10,131 nucleotides of DNA from an uncultured Lachnospiraceae bacterium (GTDB taxonomy: Bacteria > Bacillota > Clostridia > Lachnospirales > Lachnospiraceae): contig CATYEA010000053.1 in assembly GCA_958405355.1 (NCBI GenBank), positions 1-10,131 of the forward strand, given 5' to 3'. The position numbers were made by a program, and so were the translations under genes. Shown here piece after piece: positions 5,424-10,131 of the stretch. Under the pieces are notes generated by a model. The model ran no database searches and was not told the DNA's origin. It saw only the letters and a list, made by a program, of their open reading frames with translations. How positions within the stretch are numbered: the stretch's first letter is position 1; every line of letters begins with the position of its first letter.

Positions 5424-6962
5424 ATGATAAATGTCAGAGAATACAGAGGACATATTCGAAATTGGGAAGCACTCTGCGGAGAGCTTGGTATCGATAAGAA
5501 CCTGTCCAGAGAAGAACGTGAAGAACAGATTTTAATCAAGGCATATGAAGCATGGGGATATGATATGGCAAATCATATGCACGGAATGTTTGCATTTGCT
5601 TTGTGGGATGAAGAAGCGCAGAAGCTTTTCTGTCTGAGAGACCAGTTTGGCACAAAGCCATTTTATTATTATGAGACAGAGGAAGGACATCTTCTTTATG
5701 GTACGACCATTCGTAAGATTATGGATCAGCCGGGATTTGTGAAGAAACTGAATGAAGAAATGCTTCAGTTATATTTGAGCCTGACCTATGTGGCCGGGGA
5801 GAATACATTTTTCCGGGGAGTTAAGAAACTTATGCCGGGACACTATCTGATCTGGCAGGATGGAAGACTTAAGATTGAGCGTTACTGGACACCGGAATTT
5901 CACCCGGATGAAAGCAAATCTCTGGAAGATTGGGCGGATGAGATTCACACAACACTTCAGGAGATTATGCCGGAGGTTAAATCTGAGGATGAGACCGCCG
6001 AATCCTTCTTATCCGGCGGTGTTGATTCGTCCTACGTATTGGCCATGTCTGATGCACAGATGACGGATTCCTGCGGTTATGAGGAAGCACGTTTTGATGA
6101 ATCCGGATTGGCCCGGCAGACGGCAGAAATTCTTGGTCGTGAAAACTCCAGATGTCTCATTACACCGGAGGAATATTTTGAAATCGTTCCATATGTTATG
6201 TACAATATGGAGCAGCCTTTAGGTGACGCTTCTGCCATTGCCTTTGCCATTGCCTGCAAAGCGACGGCCCAGCATACAAAGTTATGTTATTCCGGCGAAG
6301 GCGCCGATGAATTCTTCGGCGGATACAATATGTATCGTAATGCGGAACGATATGGTGAAAATCTGAAGACATTTTATGTTGGAAATACTAACATTATGAA
6401 AGAAGATGAGAAGAAACGGATTCTCAAAAAATATGACCCGGATGTTTTGCCGATTGAGCTGGTAGAGCGGATTTACGAAGAAACAGAAGGCCTGGACCCG
6501 CTGACGAAAATGTCCGATGTGGATATCCAAATCTGGCTGGAAGGAGATATTTATTTAAATGTTGATAAGATGAGTACAGCCGCCGGTCTGGAAATCCGTA
6601 TGCCGTTGACTGACCGGAGAATTTTTGATATTGCATCCCGTATGCCGGCCAGATATAAAGTTAATGATGAACAGAATAAGGTGGCATTCCGGACAGCAGC
6701 AGCCAAAGTTTTGCCGGAGGAAATTGCTTTCCGAAAAAAACTGGGTTTTATCGTGCCGATCCGTATATGGATGGCCGATGAACGATACAATCAGGATGTG
6801 CAGGCAAAATTCCACAGTGAGATGGCAGAAAAGTTCTTTAATGTGGATGAAATCAACGCAATTTTCGATGATTATGTTGGCGGAAATTCAGATAACTGGA
6901 GAAAGGTTTGGACCATTTACACGTTCCTCGTTTGGTATGAAGAATATTTTGTAAAACGTTAG
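5424..6962 (+). CDS. AsnB-like asparagine synthetase lacking the catalytic N-terminus of the glutaminase domain
   Basis: A 512-residue class II asparagine-synthetase homologue. The synthetase half is intact: ATP-pyrophosphatase loop SGGVDSS (197-203), the second ATP/aspartate region YSGEGADEFFGGY (289-301) and LNVDKMSTAAGLEIRMPLTD (378-397). The N-terminal half is a shortened Ntn glutaminase. It starts at MINVREYRGHIRNWEALC, about where canonical enzymes have the NGEIYN segment, so the ~70 first residues including the Cys nucleophile are missing. The usual glutamine-binding S-D-x-E is replaced by REEREEQI. Later glutaminase elements (MHGMFAFALWDEEAQKLFCLRDQFGTKPFYY, residues 52-82) remain. 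Only about 50 bp separate it from the previous gene, so no lost 5' part or frameshift is hidden upstream. Predicted role: aspartate or related acid amidation using free ammonia or a partner-supplied amine, or a different acyl-adenylate reaction. It could be a stable subfamily rather than a decayed gene. Confidence 0.88.
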   Translation: MINVREYRGHIRNWEALCGELGIDKNLSREEREEQILIKAYEAWGYDMANHMHGMFAFALWDEEAQKLFCLRDQFGTKPFYYYETEEGHLLYGTTIRKIMDQPGFVKKLNEEMLQLYLSLTYVAGENTFFRGVKKLMPGHYLIWQDGRLKIERYWTPEFHPDESKSLEDWADEIHTTLQEIMPEVKSEDETAESFLSGGVDSSYVLAMSDAQMTDSCGYEEARFDESGLARQTAEILGRENSRCLITPEEYFEIVPYVMYNMEQPLGDASAIAFAIACKATAQHTKLCYSGEGADEFFGGYNMYRNAERYGENLKTFYVGNTNIMKEDEKKRILKKYDPDVLPIELVERIYEETEGLDPLTKMSDVDIQIWLEGDIYLNVDKMSTAAGLEIRMPLTDRRIFDIASRMPARYKVNDEQNKVAFRTAAAKVLPEEIAFRKKLGFIVPIRIWMADERYNQDVQAKFHSEMAEKFFNVDEINAIFDDYVGGNSDNWRKVWTIYTFLVWYEEYFVKR

Positions 6963-6971
6963 ATTTATTGA

Positions 6972-6999
6972 TTGACAAACATACTGATGGTATGATAAT
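6972..6999 (+). promoter_or_regulatory. Promoter of the tetR-type gene
   Basis: A perfect TTGACA (6972-6977), a 16-bp spacer and GATAAT (6994-6999, five of six). The spacer is almost entirely the first 15-bp operator, so binding of the repressor there would exclude polymerase. Confidence 0.7.
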
Positions 7000-7022
7000 G
7001 TAAACATACCATCAGTATGTTT
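6977..7022. promoter_or_regulatory. Double TetR operator forming an 18-bp-arm inverted repeat; may also end asnB-like transcripts
   Basis: The arms AAACATACTGATGGTATG (6977-6994) and CATACCATCAGTATGTTT (7005-7022) are exact reverse complements with a 10-base centre. Each arm also contains its own dyad, CATAC-N5-GTATG (6980-6994 and 7005-7019), the size and shape of a TetR-family operator. There are thus two operators in opposite orientation, 25 bp centre to centre, one in the promoter spacer and one just past the start point. In RNA the arms would form an 18-bp hairpin ending in a run of U (7020-7024), so it may double as a terminator for the gene before it. Confidence 0.8.
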
Positions 7023-7066
7023 TTGTATATGTGGAATTTTGTGTTTTATGCCGGAGGAGACAGGAC

Positions 7067-7720
7067 ATGGCAAGAAATAAGCATCCGGAGGAGACAGTCA
7101 ATTTAATATTGGATGTGGCCTTTCGGCTTTTTATGGAAAAAGGTTATGAGCGGACATCGATTCAGGATATCATTAATAACTTAGGCGGTTTAAGCAAAGG
7201 AGCTATTTATCATCATTTTAAATCGAAAGAAGATATCTTAGTTGCTGTTACAGACCGTATGACAGCCGAGTCCAATCAAATGTTGGCGACGATTCGAGAT
7301 CGCACGGACCTTACCGGGAAAGAGAAGCTGAAAACCATTTTCAAGGAGTCTATTTGCCGGCCTGTCCAGGATGAAATATTTACGGTGGCTCCCGATCTGA
7401 GTAATAACCCGAGACTGATTTTCAGTATTTTTCGGGAGACGGTGGATGAAGTGGCTCCAAATTATATTTTGCCGATTATCGAACAGGGAATTGCCGATGG
7501 TTCTATTCAGACCGATTACCCGGCAGAACTGGCAGAATTGATTATATTGGCGGCAAATATCTGGATGAATCCAATGATTTTTGATAGTTCTGAGGAAGAG
7601 TCCCATCGCAAATTTATGGTATTTCGTCAGATGATGAAAGGCTTTGGACTGGATATTGTCGATGACGAAATGCTGGATAGATTGCAGGAATTGGCAAATA
7701 TCTATCAGAAAAATAAGTAA
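7067..7720 (+). CDS. TetR/AcrR-family transcriptional repressor
   Basis: A 217-residue DNA-binding regulator. Residues 1-58 form the TetR helix-turn-helix: ETVNLILDVAFRLFMEKGYERTSIQDIINNLGGLSKGAIYHHFKSKEDIL, matching the family's 'G...T....IA...G.S.G..Y.HF..K..L' pattern. The C-terminal ~155 residues are all-helical and divergent, as expected for the ligand and dimerisation domain. The frame is open from 7031, but the ATG at 7067 is chosen because GGAGGAG (7053-7059) lies just before it and MARNKHPEE is the usual kind of N-terminus. It is preceded by two copies of its likely operator, and a related site precedes the next gene, an efflux pump, so it is probably an autorepressor that also controls the pump and is released by a toxic ligand. 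Confidence 0.92.
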   Translation: MARNKHPEETVNLILDVAFRLFMEKGYERTSIQDIINNLGGLSKGAIYHHFKSKEDILVAVTDRMTAESNQMLATIRDRTDLTGKEKLKTIFKESICRPVQDEIFTVAPDLSNNPRLIFSIFRETVDEVAPNYILPIIEQGIADGSIQTDYPAELAELIILAANIWMNPMIFDSSEEESHRKFMVFRQMMKGFGLDIVDDEMLDRLQELANIYQKNK

Positions 7721-7753
7721 AAATCTGCCCTGAAATACGGGCAGATAATTTTT
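7721..7753 (+). terminator. Intrinsic terminator after the tetR-type gene
   Basis: ATCTGCCC (7723-7730) pairs with GGGCAGAT (7739-7746) around an 8-base loop, followed by AATTTTT. It immediately follows the stop codon, so the downstream pump needs either read-through or its own promoter. Confidence 0.85.
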
Positions 7754-7762
7754 AAATCAATA

Positions 7763-7781
7763 CATACCGTCGGTTGGTATT
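7763..7781. promoter_or_regulatory. TetR-like operator upstream of the MFS gene
   Basis: CATACCGTCGGTTGGTATT. Its first 12 bases match the upstream operator CATACCATCAGTATG at ten positions (CATACC-R-TC-R-GT); the right half-site GGTAT is shifted by 2 bp. It lies between the terminator and the MFS ribosome site (GGAGG 7786-7790). No convincing -35/-10 pair is seen here; GATAAT at 7744-7749 would be a -10 without a -35. Confidence 0.6.
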
Positions 7782-7798
7782 AAATGGAGGAATAAGTA

Positions 7799-9040
7799 AT
7801 GAATCAAAAATTGTTTTCAAGAGATTTTACACTGGTTGTTATTGGTCAGATTATTTCATTATTTGGTAATGCTGCCATTCGTTTTGCGCTGCCGTTGTAT
7901 TTGCTGAATCAAACCGGTTCTTCGGCAATTTATGGGACAGTGACAGCCTGTGCCTTTATTCCGGCAATTTTGTTGTCGCCTATTGGAGGCATTGTGGCGG
8001 ACCGGGTCAATAAACGAGATATTATGGTCATACTGGATTTTTTTACGGCAGCAGTCATTGCCGGATTTTCGTTGTTGATGAATAGTGTGAATCTTACGGT
8101 TTTGCTGGCAGTGACTTTAATGATTTTATATGGTATTGCGGGAGCATATCAGCCGTCTGTACAGGCCAGTGTGCCGGCCCTGGTCAGTCCGGATAATTTT
8201 ATGGCAGCCAATTCCGTCATCAATACAATCAGTTCGTTTGCCTCTTTATTGGGTCCGGTACTTGGCGGGATTTTGTATAGTGTCTATGGATTAAAGTCTG
8301 TGCTTCACGTATGCATAGTATGTTTTTTGTTGTCCGCAGTGATGGAGATTTTTATTAAAATTCCTTTTATAAAGCAAACTTCCGAGGGAAGTTTGTGGAA
8401 AATAGTTAAAGAAGATTTTGCACAAAGTATTCGGTTTATCCGAAAAGAAAAGCCTGAGATAGGCAAAGGGTTATTGGTGATCTGTGGGATAAATTTGTTT
8501 CTGGCAGCAATGATCATTGTTGGGCTGCCATATATGGTAACAGAAGTATTGGATTTAGGAGCTGCTCAGGCCAATAAACTTTATGGCTTTGCTGAAGGTG
8601 CATTGGCGGCGGGCGGACTGGTCGGAGGTATTTGTGCTGGCATCTTTGCAAAAAAACTGAACATTCAAAAGTCAGGAAATTTAATCATCATATGTGCAGC
8701 CAGTGTGTTTCCAATGGCTGTGTCCCTGCTTTTTACTTTATCGGGAATGATAAATTATATTGTTATGACGGTATGCTGTTTTGTTATTATGGTATTTTCA
8801 ACAATTTTTACAGTGCAGATGATGTCCTTTGTCCAGGCGGAGACACCACAGGAATTCATCGGAAAGGTCATTGCCGTTATACTGACTGTTGCCATGTGTG
8901 CACAACCCCTGGGTAATGCGTTGTATGGCATTTTATTTGAAGTTTTAAAAGGCTGGGAATGTCTGGTTATTTTCTTTGCCGGAACGGTTTCTTTGCTTAT
9001 TGCAATTTGTACAAGACATATTTTTAGAGAAATAAGATAA
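7799..9040 (+). CDS. MFS efflux transporter (macrolide-efflux/MFS_3-like)
   Basis: A 413-residue integral inner-membrane protein with about 12 hydrophobic helices, predicted to export small molecules by proton antiport. The N-terminus LFSRDFTLVVIGQIISLFGNAAIRFALPLYLL is typical of MFS_3/MefA-like exporters. Motif A is seen as GGIVADRVNKRDIM (63-76) between helices 2 and 3, and GPVLGGILYSVYG in helix 5 resembles the antiporter motif C. The loop between helices 6 and 7 (residues ~183-220, KQTSEGSLWKIVKEDFAQSIRFIRKEKPEI) is charged and cytosolic, as usual. The ATG follows GGAGG at 7-8 nt. It sits next to a TetR gene with shared operator sequence, so ligand-induced efflux is the likely role; the substrate cannot be told. 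A bidirectional terminator follows. Confidence 0.9.
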   Translation: MNQKLFSRDFTLVVIGQIISLFGNAAIRFALPLYLLNQTGSSAIYGTVTACAFIPAILLSPIGGIVADRVNKRDIMVILDFFTAAVIAGFSLLMNSVNLTVLLAVTLMILYGIAGAYQPSVQASVPALVSPDNFMAANSVINTISSFASLLGPVLGGILYSVYGLKSVLHVCIVCFLLSAVMEIFIKIPFIKQTSEGSLWKIVKEDFAQSIRFIRKEKPEIGKGLLVICGINLFLAAMIIVGLPYMVTEVLDLGAAQANKLYGFAEGALAAGGLVGGICAGIFAKKLNIQKSGNLIIICAASVFPMAVSLLFTLSGMINYIVMTVCCFVIMVFSTIFTVQMMSFVQAETPQEFIGKVIAVILTVAMCAQPLGNALYGILFEVLKGWECLVIFFAGTVSLLIAICTRHIFREIR

Positions 9041-9079
9041 AAAAATCTCCAGCCATTTTAGAAATGGTTGGAGATTTTC
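9041..9079. terminator. Bidirectional terminator between the MFS gene and the hydrolase gene
   Basis: TCTCCAGCCATTT (9046-9058) pairs with AAATGGTTGGAGA (9062-9074), with one G-T wobble and a TAG loop, flanked by A-run and T-run (AAAAA 9041-9045, TTTT 9075-9078). It ends transcripts from the MFS gene on the plus strand and from the hydrolase on the minus strand, whose stop is at 9087. Confidence 0.88.
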
Positions 9080-9086
9080 GTGTGGT

Positions 9087-9782
9087 TTATATGATATTAT
9101 CTGTCAGCCATCTTTCTGCGACTGCAATATCTTCAGGGCTCATAAACGGATGCTCGCTGTTTTCGGATATTGTCAAGAGACAGTGATAAGACCGGGCAAA
9201 CTGTTCGATGACGGATAAAGATTGCATTGTATCTTTTCCGCCATAAAGTATGCGGGTATTCGAATCCCATAGGGTTATCGGATGGGCTTTGACATATTGA
9301 TAATAATCCCAGGATAATACATCGATAGGGGTCAAAATCTCTTTTTTGGCTTTCAATTCTTTTTCTGTGATGTTAAACCAGTTCAACATTTGATGAATCA
9401 AATATTCCATGTCCACGATGGGCGATTGAAAAAGACAGTTTTCAAAATGCCTGCTGCCATAAGAATGCAGGCTGAAATAAGCTCCTAAACTGCAGGCATA
9501 TAAAGAAACCTGCTTCCAATTGGAAAATACATAATTGCTTATTTCCGTCAGGTCGTGGATGCCGTTCCAAATGTTGCACGGGTAATTTTCATTTTTGCGT
9601 TCCCCGTGTTCCGGTAAGTCAAAGCTGATGGTTTGCCAGCCTTTACTCTCAGCGATTCGTGCAAAATTTTCAGCATTTTCTTTACAAGACATTTTTCCAT
9701 GGACATAAAGATACACTTTAGGCGATGCTTTACCCCAGACGATGGCGGGAATATTGTTAATATAAAGTTTTTGTGCTTTCAT
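9087..9782 (-). CDS. Alpha/beta-hydrolase fold protein
   Basis: A 231-residue cytoplasmic hydrolase without signal peptide. The order of elements fits the fold: strand and oxyanion HG in KVYLYVHGK (22-30), FDLPEHGERKN (54-64), nucleophile elbow ACSLG with Ser98 (96-100), acid Asp184 in ILYGGKDTMQS (178-188) and His211 in ENSEHPFMSPED (207-218). The elbow has Ala-Cys-Ser-Leu-Gly instead of the usual Gly-x-Ser-x-Gly, a tolerated change in small intracellular hydrolases. Substrate unknown. The start ATG at 9782 overlaps, as ATGA, the stop of the original C-terminal frame of the deleted acetyltransferase before it; its ribosome site GGTGGTGA (9792-9799) lies inside that remnant. It was therefore probably translationally coupled to an intact acetyltransferase and is still co-transcribed with the remnant. 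Confidence 0.85.
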   Translation of the reverse strand: MKAQKLYINNIPAIVWGKASPKVYLYVHGKMSCKENAENFARIAESKGWQTISFDLPEHGERKNENYPCNIWNGIHDLTEISNYVFSNWKQVSLYACSLGAYFSLHSYGSRHFENCLFQSPIVDMEYLIHQMLNWFNITEKELKAKKEILTPIDVLSWDYYQYVKAHPITLWDSNTRILYGGKDTMQSLSVIEQFARSYHCLLTISENSEHPFMSPEDIAVAERWLTDNII

Positions 9783-9980
9783 TGTATAGAATCACCACCC
9801 AATCCATCTTCCATAGCCCGATTTAATTCTTTGATATTGCCGGATTGTGTAGCCTGGATATTTTCCCGGATTTTTTCTTTGGGCCAATTCCACCATTTTA
9901 ATAAGGAAGAAATGATTTCGTCTGAAAATCGTTTCCTTATCTCCGGTGCGAGGATAAATTTGTTTTTCTGGAATAGTCAT
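9779..9980 (-). pseudogene. Vat/CatB-type xenobiotic acetyltransferase, core deleted and frame broken
   Basis: From the ATG at 9980, behind a strong AGGAGG, the first codons read MTIPEKQIYPRTGDKETI, a typical start of CatB/Vat-like hexapeptide acetyltransferases. Beginning near 9949, the +1-shifted frame reads APEIRKRFSDEIISSLLK, then WWNWPKEKIRENIQ and SGNIKELNRAMEDGL, ending at the TGA 9781-9779. This is the typical C-terminal helix region of the same family ('IRKRF...WW.W...KI..NI'). Everything between, about 130 residues with the left-handed beta-helix and catalytic His, is absent. The two frames overlap over about 9949-9927, suggesting the deletion joined short similar sequences. The actual product from the ATG is a 62-residue out-of-frame peptide ending at 9792. 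Intact relatives acetylate chloramphenicol or streptogramin A, but this copy cannot. Family assignment is from recognition of the motifs, not a search. Confidence 0.78.
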
Positions 9981-9987
9981 TTAAAAT

Positions 9988-9993
9988 CCTCCT
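9988..9993 (-). promoter_or_regulatory. Strong ribosome binding site kept before the acetyltransferase remnant
   Basis: AGGAGG on the minus strand, 7 nt before the ATG at 9980. It shows that translation initiation signals of the broken gene are still intact, so ribosomes should be loaded just ahead of the hydrolase. Confidence 0.75.
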
Positions 9994-10004
9994 GTCAAGT
10001 TTGA

Positions 10005-10049
10005 TTAAATTGATGTAACTATTCCAGTCAAAGCAATGCAGAGCTTCAC
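10005..10049 (-). CDS. Possible 14-codon leader peptide upstream of the acetyltransferase remnant
   Basis: GTG start at 10049 with AGAGGTGG (10055-10062) 5 nt before it, encoding MKLCIALTGIVTSI and stopping at TAA 10007-10005, 11 nt before the AGGAGG of the next gene. It lies in the transcript expected from the promoter at 10079-10107. Short leader ORFs before antibiotic-resistance genes (cat, erm) work in translational attenuation, so a regulatory role is possible. No clear hairpin that would hide the downstream AGGAGG is visible, which weakens this reading. Confidence 0.4.
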   Translation of the reverse strand: MKLCIALTGIVTSI

Positions 10050-10078
10050 TTGAACCACCTCTCTTTAAGATTAAAATA

Positions 10079-10107
10079 ATTATATATTTTATTGGTTGTG
10101 AAATCAA
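10079..10107 (-). promoter_or_regulatory. Promoter for the leader ORF, acetyltransferase remnant and hydrolase
   Basis: On the minus strand TTGATT (10107-10102), a 17-bp spacer and perfect TATAAT (10084-10079). Predicted start about 10072, leaving a leader of about 90 nt before the ATG at 9980. A second, weaker pair nearer the gene, TTGACT (10031-10026), 16 bp, TTTAAT (10009-10004), would bypass the leader ORF. Confidence 0.65.
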
Positions 10108-10131
10108 TGTATAATTTCCTAAAAAGAGAAG

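Noticed and set aside
8632..8916. Cys-rich 94-codon ORF in another frame of the MFS gene
   Set aside because: Fully inside a clear transporter reading frame with no start signals; a frame shadow.
9633..10004. Plus-strand 123-codon ORF over the hydrolase and acetyltransferase remnant
   Set aside because: No ribosome site, Cys/His/Phe-rich composition typical of antisense reading, and contradicted by recognisable protein motifs on the other strand.

Overview
The window is about 10.1 kb of moderately AT-rich, densely packed Firmicute DNA. Gene content (YjdF/DUF2992 with a structured leader, an EFR1-type flavodoxin-ferredoxin, a MerR regulator with a DUF1648-like membrane tail, a TetR-MFS efflux pair, a Vat/CatB-type acyltransferase remnant) and strong AGGAGG-type ribosome sites suggest a Clostridia genome, most likely Lachnospiraceae. 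This is inferred from families, not from a search. There is no rRNA, tRNA, CRISPR array or insertion sequence.

Layout. Bases 2-451 (+) are the 3' end of a medium-chain alcohol/polyol dehydrogenase. It converges on a minus-strand pair, a GNAT acetyltransferase followed by a TrmH/SpoU RNA 2'-O-methyltransferase, transcribed from an extended -10 promoter near 1850. From the same 305-bp gap a long structured leader runs rightward into yjdF. The gene family and the leader's features identify it as a probable yjdF-class (azaaromatic-binding) riboswitch, with a CCTCCTT segment exactly complementary to the yjdF Shine-Dalgarno. A terminator follows, then a MerR regulator with four C-terminal membrane segments, then a voltage-gated K+ channel with an S4 helix and TVGYGD filter. 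An EFR1 flavodoxin/2x[4Fe-4S] protein follows the channel 25 bp later.

Next is an asparagine-synthetase homologue that keeps the ATP-dependent synthetase domain but begins inside the glutaminase domain, without the catalytic Cys. It has its own promoter (TTGTTA-17-TATAAT) overlapped by a palindrome. Downstream is a TetR regulator whose promoter is embedded in an 18-bp-arm inverted repeat made of two copies of one 15-bp operator. A related site lies before the following MFS efflux gene, giving an autoregulated drug-efflux module.

The right end is on the minus strand. A promoter (TTGATT-17-TATAAT) drives a leader with a 14-codon upstream ORF, a Vat/CatB-like acetyltransferase that has lost its whole catalytic core by internal deletion, and an alpha/beta hydrolase. 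The hydrolase ATG overlaps the stop of the acetyltransferase's original C-terminal frame. A bidirectional terminator separates the hydrolase from the MFS gene.

Overall, the region looks like an accessory stress and xenobiotic-response neighbourhood: a small-molecule riboswitch, two ligand-type regulators, an efflux pump and the remains of an antibiotic-acetyltransferase-type gene. No complete undescribed multi-gene system is evident. The most unusual items are the glutaminase-less AsnB, the acetyltransferase deletion with its leader ORF, and the membrane-tailed MerR protein.
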